From NCBI GenBank assembly GCA_964016875.1, contig OZ024721.1:37800823-37864822 (forward strand): 64,000 bases of DNA, given 5' to 3'. The notes below the pieces were generated by a model, which saw only the letters and a program-made list of their open reading frames with translations, had not been told where the DNA came from and made no database searches. Position numbers and translations under genes: made by a program. This document shows, in pieces, positions 23,536 through 36,030 of this stretch (the stretch's first letter is position 1; every line of letters begins with the position of its first letter). Origin of the DNA: Fallopia convolvulus (Eukaryota > Streptophyta > Magnoliopsida > Caryophyllales > Polygonaceae).

Positions 23536-25927
23536 CTAGTTATGACCCGGGCCTTGCCCGGGGGCTTTTAAAAAAATATATAATATATTGATTTACATAT
23601 AATATATGTATTATAATTTATATAGTGAAAAAATAATAAAAAAGATAATGAAACTAATAATTGTATATATAAAATTTATTTTAATTATTATAATATATTT
23701 ACTTATAAAAATATATTAAATAATATTTAATTATTAAAAAATATTATTTATTTGTAATATCATTTTCATAATCATAAAAAATTAATGATCTTGACTCATT
23801 AGGCTAACCTAAACCCGCAAGAAAAGTGCAAATAGATGATCTAATTAACCCGCAAATTTGACAAATATGAATATGTGCTTCATCTAACCCGAAAATACTG
23901 AACCAATCTGGTTAATTAATTTAACATTAAGAAATCATTAATTTTATTTATTTTATTTGGGGATCTGTAATCTAGAAAATCAACATACTTATATATAGAA
24001 AATTTGAAAAGTTATCATACTTTTAAATAGAAAATTAATATAAAAAATCCAAAAATTAATAAAAATATTATTCATATCAATTAAAAATTTGTCAAACTTG
24101 TGGAATAGAAAATAAATATAAAATTTTTTATGACTATGTATATGGTGATTGAGAATTTTTTTTTAAAAATAATACAACCTTTAATTGTCATATTTATAGA
24201 TAGAATATTAGCATAAAAATTTAACATAATTATGGATGAAAATTTTAAACTCTTAATTTATTGAAAATTTCGTATAAAAAATTCTAAAATAAATATTAAA
24301 AAATGTTATTTAAAATACGGTTCATACTATTTAAAAACGTTGTCATAATTATAGAAAGAAAATTAATATAAAAAATTCAAAAATTAATATTAAAAGTTTT
24401 TACTAAAAATATTGTCCACAACAGTTAAAATGCATATCATATTTATGGGCAGAAAGATAATATAAATGAATCCGAAAATTAATGTAAAAAATCTGCAATT
24501 CAAAATATGGTTCATATGAATTAAAGCGTTGTCATACATATAAATATGAAGTAACATAAAAACAAATCATACTTCTGGATAGAAAATTATTTTACAAAAA
24601 AACATTGTCGTACAATTATGGATAGAAAATTAATATTTAAAATCCAAAAATTAATATAAGAAATCACTACCAAATTATAAAAGTTGTCATAATTGTGTAT
24701 AAAAAATCAATAATTAATATTAAAAATCAATAATTAAAAAATGTCATACGTAAGAAAAAATATTTTAAAATAAATCAAAATTAATATAAAAACTCAAAAT
24801 TAAACATATGATTCGTATTATATAAAACGTTTTCATATTTTTAGATAATTAATCTAATTAATAAATATGAATAAAAAATATTATCATAAGTACGTATAGA
24901 AAGTTAATAAAACAAATCCAAAATTAATACAAAAATTCATGATGACAATACAATCTATGTTGATTAAAAATATTATCATGCTTATGGATAGAAAGTTATC
25001 ATACTTATCACTTATATATAGAAATAATGTAAAAAGGTCATGTTTATGGATAGAAATTATATTGCAGAAAATTTGTGATATAATTATGGATAAAAAGTTA
25101 AAATAAAAATATAAAAATTAATTTAAAACTTCAGTACCATATGAAAAAAAAGGTTTTCATACTTAAAAGACAAAAAAATTAGTATAAATTATTAAAAAAA
25201 TATATTTAAACCTGTACCTTGTACGAGTTTTTCTAAAATAAAATATATTTGAAAATATTTTATTATTAATATTTATTTAAGAAAATTTGGTATTTCATTA
25301 TTTTTATTAATTTCATTATTTTAATTATTAGTTTTTTTGGCATGTATTATAATATAGTACGTAATATGATGTATAGAGAAATAATTAAAAATAGGGTATG
25401 ATATATAGTATTTAAAAATAAATTACATTAAGGTAAAATTTTAAAAAAGTTGTGTGGCTAAATAATATAGTACGTAGATAAATTATGTGTATGATATATA
25501 TGGATAGAAAAAAAGTTACGTGGCTAAAAAATTATGTGTATGATATATGGATCGAGAAAAATCATATGGATGAAAAATTAACGTGTATACATAGTAGTAT
25601 ATATAAATAGTGTAGTATATAATCATAAAGGTAAAAATTGATAATAATACCATAATTAAATTTTAGAATATAATATAATAATGAGTAGAGATAAAAATTT
25701 ATCCATACAATATAATGCAATAATAAGTAGAGATAAAAATTTATCCAAGCACATATAAAATTGATAAAAAAATTATTAAATAAGTTGAGGGTATAAAATT
25801 AGAAATTCCATAATGTGATTGAAGTACATAATATATAATTGATTAAAAAAACATTATTAAAAATAAGTTAGTTGTAATATAAATTCATAATGACAAATCT
25901 GCTAAAAAGTGCTTCAGGTTTAGAAGA
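23536..25927 (-). mobile_element. Helitron B (minus strand, 2392 bp, non-autonomous)
   Basis: 3' end: a perfect stem CCCGGGC/GCCCGGG (23546-23552 with 23556-23562), then CTAG at 23539-23536 followed by T on the minus strand. 5' end: on the minus strand it begins TCTTCTAAACCTGAAGCACT at 25927, preceded by A, matching the terminus at 26853. Thus both ends have the A|TC...CTAG|T form. The interior is AT-rich with no Rep/helicase. An alternative pairing joins 23536 with the 26853 terminus. Confidence 0.65.
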
Positions 25928-26853
25928 TATATATTAATTCATGAATAAAATTGATAGCAGTAGTCATTGCTCACTGGAAAAAAACATTCATTTAGAAAAT
26001 TTAAATATAGTTCAATACAGTACTACAATAGCTACAATTATAATAATAAGAATAACTATTATGATTAAAATAAAACAAATCAATTTCAACTAAAAAAATA
26101 AAAGAAAGCGTATCAATTTCAACCAAAAAAAATAAAAGAAAGCGTACGTATCAGATGGGCTCGATCATGTGCCAAAAAAATCAGAATAATCATCAAAGTA
26201 TATGGGCATTGAGCACATGTACTGATGTACACACAATATTAAAAATTTGAAGAGTACGTATCATACGGGCTTCCTCATGTGCCTAAAAAAATCAGAATTT
26301 AGTATATAGGCATTGGGCACATGTACATAATCAAAAAATCAGAGGAATTGAATCACATGGATTTTTAAGGAATTCAAACATGTACGATATTGATCGGAGA
26401 AGAAGAGGCAACGAATGACAATTGTATAGAAAAAAAAACGCTCACAAAATATAGATATAGATAGAAATAAAAATTTTAAATAGTATAATATAAAAAAGAT
26501 AGAAATAAAAATATGTTTCCAAAATATTATGACATATGTAATAATATTAGAATATTAAAATAGGTTTATGAAACAATATGGATATCTATCTTATATCTAG
26601 ATATTGAAATTGATAATCATACCATAATTAAATATTACAATATAATGTAATAATGAGTAGAGATAAAAATTTATCCAAGCACATATAAAATTAATAAAAA
26701 ATTATTAATTAAGTTGAGGGTATAAAATTGGAAATTGCATAAGGTGATTGAATCACATAATATATAATTGATTAAAAAAACATTATTAAAAGGTTGGCTA
26801 AGATATAAATTCATAATGACGAAACTGCCCAAAAGTGCTTCAGGTTTAGAAGA
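25928..26853 (-). mobile_element. Helitron 5' end segment (second copy), minus strand
   Basis: 26600-26853 repeats 25640-25927 with high similarity and ends in the same 5' terminus (TCTTCTAAACCTG on minus, preceded by A at 26854). It may be the 5' end of Helitron A interrupted by B and the MULE. The part 26130-26340 holds a short internal duplication around the GGGCTCGATCATGTGCC-type block. Confidence 0.55.
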
Positions 26854-26855
26854 TA

Positions 26856-28480
26856 CTAGTTGATGACCCGGGCCTTGCCCGTAACTTTTCTAAATAAAAA
26901 AATGTAAGACGTTAATTTGAATATAATATAGGTATTATCATTTATGTAATAATAAATAATAGTATAAATCATTAAACTAAATATTAAATATGTATTATTT
27001 TAATTATAATAATATATTTTATTATTAAAATGTATACCAATATTATCTTATTCTTAAAAATACTATTTGTAATATTTATGTAATAATTATTAAAAAAAAT
27101 TGATACTCTTAACTCGTAGGGTTTACTCGAACAAACACAAAAATCGCAATGAATTGACTTAATCAAACCATAAATTTCAACGACATGAACCTGTACTCAA
27201 GTTGAACTAAGTCGATTAATCGGTTTAACTATAAGAGATCAATAACTTTTATTTATTTATGTATGGATCCGTAATATAAAAAAATTAACATATGAATAGA
27301 AATTTAACATATTGTAAGGCACAACATATCTATACTGAATTAATTAAAAAATTATCATACTTATTAATAGAAAATTAATATAAAAAATCAACATGTTTAT
27401 GGATAAAAAATTTTAAAAAGTTATCATACTTCTTAACAGAAAATTAATATAAGATAATGTAAAATTTATTATAAAATCTATAATAAAAAACATGGTCCAT
27501 ATTAATAAAAAAAACTATCAATTGATAGAAATATTATTATAAAAAAATTAGTAACTAAAATATGGTGATTGAGACATTAAAATTTGATGATAATATTGCA
27601 TTTAACTATCATATATTTATAGATAAAAAATTAATATATAAAACACAACATATTTATAGATGAAAAATTTAAAAGTTATCATTCTTATTTATAAAAAATT
27701 AATATTGAAAAATCCAAAATTATTATTAAAAACAAGGTCAATATTAATTAAAGTCGTTATCATACTTATAAATAATAAAATTAATACAAAAAATCTGAAA
27801 ACTTAATATAAAAATACATGATTTAAGACTTATTATACTATTGAATTGAAAGTTAATATAAAAGAATCAGAAAATCTAATATTGAAAATTCGCAATTTAA
27901 AAATGGTCCATATTTCATACTCATGGATATAAAAGTTATCTATTTCATTTAGAGATACTAAAATTAGTTTAAATGGGGTGTTAAATTAAAAAAAGGGTAT
28001 TTGGGATATTAAATTACTATTTTATATTTTTCATACTTATAGATAAGAACTTAATATTAAAAATTTATAATTAAAAATATACTTATAAATAGAACAATTA
28101 TATTTTTTTTATATTTATCACATTTATTGATAAAAGTTATCTATTTTACTCTTATAGATCAAGTTAGTATTTTTTATGTTTCATATATATGGATAGTGAT
28201 TAACCGATTTAAGATTAAGGGATCAATAATTTTTATTTATTATGGTTCATATTAATTGAAAACGTTGTAATAATTATGGATAAAATATTAATATAAATAA
28301 TTTCGTAACTAACAATATGGTGACTAAGACATTTAAATTTAATGACAATATTGCATTTAACTTTCATATTTATAGATAGAAAACTAATATATAAAACTCA
28401 ATATATTTATGGTTGAAAATTTAAAAAGTTATCATTCTTATTTATAGAATACTAATATTGAATTTAAAAGGATAATTAAT
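26856..28480 (-). mobile_element. Helitron C, 3' end and body (minus strand)
   Basis: CTAG at 26859-26856 followed by T, with a CCCGGGC...GCCCG hairpin at about 26866-26881. The body matches Helitron A closely. A segment at about 28200-28470 repeats 27500-27720. Its TC terminus was not found, so the right boundary is open. No coding sequence. Confidence 0.55.
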
Positions 28481-29960
28481 AATAAAAGTTGAAATAAATA
28501 TGAATAAAGATAAAAAATATTCTATATTTACATGAATAAGACAAAAAGAAAATTAAGGAAAAGATAATGTAATTTTTTTATCCAAATTCAATTTAGGCAA
28601 GTGATTATCTAGATCATGAATTTTTATTTTATTTTTTATTTTTTTTTATCAAAATTTTATTTAAGATAAATCCTTACATAAATAAATAAAAGGATAAAGA
28701 TAAAAGATTTTTCATTTTTTATTTAAATTTCGAATTAAACATTTTTAATATAAATAGATAGAAAAGAATTTAATTGAAAATATAAATAAAAAATTACTAT
28801 TTTTAAATATAAGGTGGGGCCAAATGCAATGTGGTGACTTCAAAAAATAAAATAATGTTCATTATTTTTTAAAAAATTCAAATCTATAACTATTTATTAA
28901 ACCTATACCTTTTCGAGCCACCAGAACGCTTCTGGTCCCACCTCATATTTACATAATTAATTTTTATTCCTAATATTTTAATTTTTTTCTATAAAATTCT
29001 CTCTTAACTATTTAAATCTATCGTTAACATCAAACAAATATCTATTTAGTATAACAATATCTTTTCAAAACTTCTTTTTACAAATATTTAAAATCAAAGA
29101 TAACAAATTTAAAATATTTTAAAATAAGTATAGAGGTCTTATATCTTTTCATGAATTTGTATATATATATATATATATATATATTTCTTTTATAATAAAA
29201 AAATAATGATAAATAATTAAGATAATTAATAAGAATGGATAAAAAAATATAGAATTTTTTAAATATAAAAAATCTTCTATATTTATATAAATAATCCAAA
29301 AAGAAAATTAAGGAAAATATAATATTAATTTTTTTTATAAAAATTTAATTTATGCAAGTAATTATATATATATATTTAAACAATTTACTCTTTTTTTTTT
29401 ATCAAAATTTGATTTAAGATAAATATTTTTTTATAAATTAATAAAAATATAAAGATAAAATAATTTTCGTTATTTTTAAATAAAATTTGTATCAGTTTTT
29501 TCCACATAAATAAATAGAAAGGAATTTAATTAGAAAAAAATTATATAAATAATTTTTTTAATATAAGGTGGGGCCAAACTTAATGTATTTGTTAGAAAAG
29601 TTACAACTTTAATATATAGTTAATTAGTTATAGATAGATATGACTATTTTTATTTCTAAGATATATATGTGATCACGTATACATACTTTTTCTTATCTTT
29701 TACAAATATAATAAATATAATGTCTTTTTTATCTATATTGGTCAAATCTAATATTATTATTTTATTTTTATGTTTATTTGGGGATAAATTTTTACAAATA
29801 TTATTTTATTTTTATATTTAGTTGGAGATAACTTTTTTTACATAATAAATTTTTTAAAATTATTATTCTAATAAAGGGGTGATGTGGCACAACGTGGTGA
29901 CAGAAATTGCTCCGACTTTAGTTATTAGTAATTAGTAATAGATAGATAGATATATTGATT
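28480..29960. repeat. AT-rich region with a direct repeat of about 745-bp period
   Basis: About 28490-28830 resembles about 29235-29580; both end in ATATAAGGTGGGGCCAAA. A hairpin with CCAGAA/TTCTGG arms is at about 28921-28935, and an (AT)n run of about 26 bp lies at 29159-29185. No gene is seen. Confidence 0.5.
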
Positions 29961-30324
29961 ATAGATTGCTGCCCATTTAACAAAACGATGCGTTTCAACC
30001 TTCAAGTCTCAAGTCTGTCTTCTTCAACCTTCCTTTCGGGAGTTTCGGCGACTGACTGCGCCTCCCGCCTCTGGCTCTGCACCTCTGTTGGTCAGCCCAA
30101 AATCAAAATCAAAATCAGTTAATTATTCTACTTGACTGGGTCAATAGGAGACCAACAGCTCAGAAAAGAGTAGCAAAACGTGCTCTTTGATATGTATTGG
30201 TGGGTATGTACCTTCTCAAGTCAATGCAACCTGTCACTTTACCCTTTGAAGAATACAAAACCCCGATTTCAAGAAGAATTCCTCGGGCCAAATTCTGTTA
30301 TCCTGCCTGCAAGTCAGAAGAAGA

Positions 30325-32523
30325 ATGCTCCATCTAGGTATGTTTCTATACCTATTCTTCTGTGGCCATTTCAGATTTTGTGCAGTACGTAGGTAATAGG
30401 TTTGATTTCAGCAGCTTCATACTGTTTGTGCATATTTGGATCCCTTGACTTGATCCTTGTTCTTCCATTGACTTGAAACGGCAGCTGCTGCTGGGTTTTT
30501 TATCAACCTTGAGCGGCGGGGTTTGTTTGTGGTATTTCCAGAAAGAGTAAGAAAGATATGGAAGACATCACAGCTGAGAACACTGGTTCTGTCCAGCCTA
30601 CTTTTGCAAGTAGTACTCATCCTATCAGGTAACCGCCGCAAGTACAAAGGTCATATCTGGTTCCGGTTCTTCATCTGGTCTACCTACTTATTAGCAGATT
30701 GGGTTGCAACCGTTGGCCTTGGTGTCATTGCAAACAATATCCAACCAGCAGCTCCAAACAAAGGCGCCCCATCTGGGGATGATCTCATGTCTTTCTGGGC
30801 GCCTTTCCTTCTGGTCCATTTAGGTGGTCCTGATACCATCACCGCTTACTCTTTGGAAGATAATGAGCTCTGGCAACGTCGCACTCTTGAGCTCCTCACT
30901 CAAACAATTGCATCCCTTTACATATTTCTGATAGCCTGGCCCGTTATCTCCCAACTTTCTATCCTCACAATTCCAATGCTGATTGTTGGTGTTATTAAGT
31001 TTGGAGAGAGGATAGGATCTTTGAGATCAGCTAGTAGTGAGCATTTTCGCGACTCTTTGCTTACACCGCCTGATCCCGGGCCTAATTACGCCAAGTTCAT
31101 GGAAGATTTTACTCTGAAGAAGGCTGAGGGGTTCTATGTCAAAGCTGATGTGATTATTGAGGCTTCAGCTCCCACTAATTCTCTTGTTAGTGATGATGAG
31201 GCGGATTCTAAGCTGATTCTTAAAGCATACACTTTATTCCAAAAGTTTAAGAGGCTCTTTGTTGATCTCATCCTCACCTTTCAAGATCGAGATGAAAGCC
31301 AAGACCTCTTCAGTAAACTAGGATCTGAAAAGGCGTTTCATGTGATTGAAGTTGAACTTGGATTCATATACGACGCATTCTACACTAAGGCACCAGTTAT
31401 CTACTCTCCAATTGGTTGTGTTCTTCGGCTCATCACCATAATTTTAACCACAATAGTGTTGATCCTGTTTCCCATCGCTACTGAAGGACAGCATTACCGA
31501 ACAGTTGACCTGGCTATAACTTATATACTGATGGGAGGCGCCATTGTGTTAGAGATCATTGCTCTGATTGCCCTGTTATTCTCAGACTGGACACGTTATT
31601 GGCTAAGCAAAAACTACAACAAAAGCAATAATCTCTTGTTAGGGAAACGGTGGTCGAGTTCCATGGCACAGTACAATTTGCTTGATACTAGCCTGGAGAA
31701 GAAAGCAACGTTCCCTATGAATATGATTCAGAAGCTCTCAACTGTCAACAAGGCATTAGAAAGACACATGTGCCTGACTCATGAAGGCGTCTCCTCTAGT
31801 CTAAAGAAATTGATCTTTGAGCATTGTCATGATATTTCTCAACAAATCAAGGGCATTGAAAGCCTAATGAAGTTATGCAGGTCCAGAGGTGACTACGCCC
31901 TCAATAAGTATGAAGTAACCGGACTAAATTGGTCTACTACTGAAGCAGAATTTGACCAAAGTATACTCATCTGGCACATTGCAACCGATTTGTGTTACTA
32001 TTGTGACAAACGCGGAGGAGACCCAAAAGGAGAATGCAAAGGGAGCAAGCAACTATCAGACTATATGCTTTATCTGCTGGCAATGTGCCCTTCCATGTTA
32101 CCAGTTGGGATTGGGCTGATAAGGTTCCGTGACACGTGTGCTGAGGCAAAAGAGTTTTTCAAGAACAAGATACCGATCAACTCAAAAGGTTCATCTTGCA
32201 AGATGTTGCTCCGTGTGAACACTGAGGTTTTGCCCTCTCAAGTGAAGGGGGATAGAAGCAAGTCAGTGTTGTTTGATGCTTGTAGGCTTGCAACGGCTTT
32301 GCGAGCCATGCACCCAGAACAAAAATGGGAGATTATAAGCAAAGTGTGGGTGGAAATTTTAGGATATGCAGCTATTCGTCGTCGTGGGGCTCAGCATGCT
32401 CAACAGCTGAGAAAGGGAGGAGAGTTGCTGACTCATGTATGGCTTCTGATGGCTCATCTTGGAATTACTGAGCAGCTCCAAATTGCACAAGGTCATGCCA
32501 GAGCTAAGCTTAATGTCAAGTGA
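30325..32523 (+). CDS. DUF4220/DUF594 membrane protein, copy 1
   Basis: Two exons, 30325-30337 and 30485-32523 (683 codons plus stop). The ATG sits in a 13-nt exon encoding M-L-H-L and the first base of the next codon; the donor is GTATGT and the acceptor GGCAG. The copy at 36031-38247 has the same structure. The large exon alone opens without an ATG, which is why the mini-exon start is preferred. N-terminal hydrophobic helices (from the VLSSLLLQVVLILSG block on), two more helix pairs near 30900-31000 and 31420-31590, and a C-terminal DUF594 block ending in GGELLTHVWLLMAHLG. The family is plant-specific and probably membrane-localised, with no established biochemical function. The upstream region carries a leader-like segment also present in the hAT element. 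The frame looks intact. Confidence 0.9.
30338..30484 (+). other. Phase-1 intron after the 13-nt coding exon
   Basis: 147 bp, GTATGT...GGCAG, splitting the fifth codon (G|CT, Ala). The equivalent intron of the paralog is 38121-38234 on minus. Confidence 0.8.
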
Positions 32524-33687
32524 TCCCTTGTTAATGCTGTATTCTGGGTTTACTTTCTTTTCCTCCATTTTACTTTTCTGACATATTTTAGGGTGGCTTT
32601 GGCACTTGTAAGGTACAAACCTTAATTCTTTCTTTTCTGATATCCCCATTTCCTGGTTTCTTAGGCACTTCCTCGTTTTCATCAACTCTTGCGTGTTGTT
32701 TTCTATGATGTAAATTTTTCTTATTTTGTAATAGGAGTTAGTTACTTTGTTTATCTATTATTAAAGGAGGAGGCGACGAGCCATGGCTTTTAAATCGTCA
32801 TATGCGAAATTGAAATTTAATATGAACTGAACATTCCTCAAAATTTGAAACTATTGGGATACGAAAAAGGTTTTTTACATAGAATTTGCCAATTTGATTG
32901 TCATTCCAACTGTTGGATTGCTATTGCAGGAACCACCACATCCACACTCCTTATTTTACTATTTGTTCTGAATCTGTTGAATTTTCTGCTATGAACTTTC
33001 TTGTCTTTTCATGAGGCCAAAATTTTACATATATCCAAGTTGGTGCAGCAAATTTTAAGTTTGCAAAATTTGGAATCTCCCTACAGAACCTTGCAGCTTA
33101 TGGTGTTCTTGGATTTGAAAGGGAGAAGCCTTTCTGTTGAGAAATGTGGAGGGAAAGTTACTTTGCCCATGGGTGGACAAACAATTTGGATGTCGGAGAA
33201 TGTTTGAAGATCGCACAGAATGTCAGCTACAGTGATCTCAATCAAACATGGCAGGTCTAGGAACCCCTTTTAAATATTATCGAGGTCAGAAAGCAGAACC
33301 TCACCTATAATGGCATTGGAATGTGCTCCAGTAGAGTTGCAATTTAACTCTATGGGTGGGAACCTATCAAGAAACCTCTAGCAGTCCACCAGAATGAATT
33401 TCCTGGAAAACTAGAAGAAATATACTTTAACTACACAAGATGTTTGATGCTCTGGAATTCTAGGGTATGTAGATCTTTTTGCTAGAATTTGGAGGAATAA
33501 GCTAAAATACAATGTATTCTCCGCACTCAAAACAATAGAAACCAAATATGCAGCTGTTTTTCCTGGCCATTTGGATTGCTTTGTCAACTATATTTTTGTT
33601 ATTCAACTATCATCTCTGTTTTGGCAGGTTGATGCTGAATACATATTGATTTCCACAGGCTTTTGCATAGCTAATTAGTAGACAAGG
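32524..33687. other. 3' flank of DUF4220 copy 1 and unrecognised exon-like remnants
   Basis: 32524-32760 is probable 3' UTR. The frame 33001-33207 and an overlapping frame around 33060-33240 look like decayed coding sequence but match no family I can name. A pyrimidine-rich AG acceptor around 33627 may belong to the kinase relic downstream. Confidence 0.3.
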
Positions 33688-34587
33688 ATGATGGAAGGTC
33701 CAAAATTTACCGGATTTATAGGAACGAATGCAAATGATAACAAATTTCATGATTTTTTCCATAAGCTTGAAGATAGCTCAAACATGTCTGTAGACAGTTT
33801 TGCTAGCTTGCAGGCTAGTATTGGTGGTGGTTCTGTTGCAATGTCAGTGGACAACAGCAGTGTGGGTTCAACTGATTCTCACACACGCTTGTTGGATTGC
33901 CAAGGTTTGAAACGTGTCAACACTAACTACTCTGTGGCAAATAGTTTTCATCGTGGTAGGGTCACTCATGCATTGAGTGATGATGCTCTAGTTCAAGCTC
34001 TAATGGATACTAGTGCTCCAACCGAGGGACTTGAGAATTTTGAAGAGTGGACAATTAGCTTAAGTAAGCTTAATATGGGCAACGCTTTTGCACAGGGAGC
34101 ATTTGGGAGGCTCTATCGAGGCATATATAACATATGAAGGTGTGGAGGTTGCCATCAAGATTTTGGAGAGGCCAGGAAATGATCTGGAGAAAGGCTCAGA
34201 ATATGGAGCAACAATTTCAACAGGAAGTTATGATGCTTGCAACACTGAAGCATCCAAACGTTGTTCGGTTTATAGAAGCGTGTAGAAAGCCGATGTTTTG
34301 GTGCATTGTTACTGAATATGCAAAGGGTGGGCCAGTGAGGCAGTTCCTGACTAAGAGACAACCGTTACGTGCCTTTGAAGGTGGCGGTCAAACAAGGCTT
34401 GGATGTTGCCAGGGGGATGGAGTATGTTCATCGGTTTGGATTGATACACAGAGATCTGAAGTCAGACAATCTTTTGATTTTCGGTGATAAATCAATAAAA
34501 AATTGCAGAATTTGGGGTGGTTAGAATTGAGGTGCAGCCTGAAGGAATGACACCTGAAACCGGCACATATCGCTGGATGGCACCGTA
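33688..34587 (+). pseudogene. Raf-like (group C MAPKKK) protein kinase fragment, frameshifted
   Basis: The N-terminal part (MSVDSFASLQ, SVAMSVDNSSVGS, RVTHALSDDALVQALM, EEWTISLSKLNMG) is typical of plant cytosolic Raf-like kinases. It then runs into the kinase domain: glycine loop AQGAFGRLY, VAIKILERP, HRDLKSDN catalytic loop and TYRWMAP. Four frame changes are needed, near 34130, 34192, 34370 and 34492, and the Mg-binding DFG reads EFG. The homology stops at a GTAAG donor at about 34588, so intron structure is kept and this is not a processed copy. The rest of the kinase is absent from the window. It lies between the two DUF4220 genes. Confidence 0.8.
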
Positions 34588-36030
34588 AGAATCTTTCATC
34601 CATGTGTTTTTTATTCCTCCTTGTCAGTGCTTAGTTACTGAATGCGTAACTGACCAATAACTTTTCATTCTCTTAACCGACCAGATACTATGCAAATATA
34701 TTTGCCTGTCATGTTTTGTGGCAATTAATGAAAGTTAGAAATTGTGAAGATTTTACTCTGTTTGCTTTTCCTGCATAAATGTTTTTATAGTGTTGAGGTC
34801 ATCAGCTTTGTGGTTATGATCCTGGCTTTTTATCAAATTCTACCTCCCTATCAGCTTAATTGATGATTTTTCCATTCCTATATTATTTACTATTTGTGAT
34901 GAAAAAGGACAATGTTGTGGAAGTAGCCTTTTGAACCCTGAGGACTGGTTTGAAGTATTTATGTGGTTGTTGGGTTCAGTAGAGATAATCCTGCAACAGT
35001 ATGTTGTTTTTGAATACTTCTGCTTCTGCAGTGTTGCTCCAAATAATAGTTTACGTTTTTTTTTTCCGCCAATTTATGTTAAAAAGAAGAAGATATTTGC
35101 TATGATCAGTGTTCTCTCAAGTATTTTAAGGAAACTGAGACGCCTTTATGATTGTGCTCATGCTTAAAATGTGAGTTCTTGATAAATGGCAACATTCCGT
35201 TTGAATGTTTTCTTTCAACCAATATGATACAGTCTACTAACAACAGAAGAAAAACTCCAATTTCTATATCAGCCTTGTAACGTTCTCTGTTTAGAACTTG
35301 CAATATAATCTTGTTGTATTGACAACAATTTCAAGAGCACCCTTCTCAGCGCTTTGACACTTGGGCCTTGTTTTTTTTTCCCCCAAAAACCACTTTCTCT
35401 CCAAAACCTACTTTTAGTAGTCTTGAAATTCGTGCATCCCTCTCTACTTTTTACGTTTTTCAAGATACAAAAAATAACTTTCACCCCAAAACAACTTTTC
35501 ATACACTAGTGAAACAAGGCCCAAAATACCAGGAAAAATGTTTGTTGAATCCTTCATACTTTCTTATAGACAGATATTTTCACTTTTATAATCTTAAAAC
35601 TACGATTTTGTACAACAGCAAAGAACAATTACCTGAACATTAGTTCCCCAGCAAGATTTGAATTCTGAGATTGAGCACCACCAGGATGTGTAACACATCA
35701 CTAAAGACCATATCAGAAGACACCGTTTACTATACACTACTCATGATTTATTCTTTCAGCGCTTATCTCTTCATCATTTATTTACTGAGATTGAAGGAAA
35801 AGAATCATCATTATTGCATAGGTCAAGGCTAATGTCTGAAGGAACTGAAATAAGCATTCCCTTGAAAGGCAACTAGCCAAAGCCACCATATGCATATTCA
35901 TCATCTATGGACTGGTTGTGATAAATGCAATCAACAAGGCAACTTTAATATTGCCTTGCATTACAAGCACACCAAATCCACCCTACAACATGTCCGCTAA
36001 GAAAAATGAAAAAAAAAACATCAGCATAAA
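34588..36030. other. Gene-free spacer with one MITE-like element
   Basis: No coding sequence beyond the kinase relic. T-rich runs are seen at 35058-35068 and 35372-35380. The MITE-like palindrome is listed separately. 35640-36030 is the 3' flank of DUF4220 copy 2. Confidence 0.4.
35361..35524. mobile_element. Small MITE-like element (about 164 bp)
   Basis: Terminal inverted repeats TTGGGCCTTGTTT (35361-35373) and AAACAAGGCCCAA (35512-35524). Two related blocks with CACTTTCTCC/AACTTTCACCCC and AAAACCTACTTTT/AAAACAACTTTTC suggest internal structure. No convincing target-site duplication was found, so the superfamily is unclear. Confidence 0.55.

Noticed and set aside
29159..29185. (AT)n run as a regulatory or origin element
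   Set aside because: Ordinary dinucleotide microsatellite in AT-rich DNA.
26984..29299. Short Ile/Tyr/Lys-rich frames in the Helitron field
   Set aside because: Composition is that of AT-rich non-coding DNA and no frame exceeds chance length.
30523..32523. DUF4220 copy 1 starting inside the large exon
   Set aside because: The first codon there is TTG, and the homologous upstream residues up to the splice site are conserved with the paralog, so the 13-nt exon start is better.
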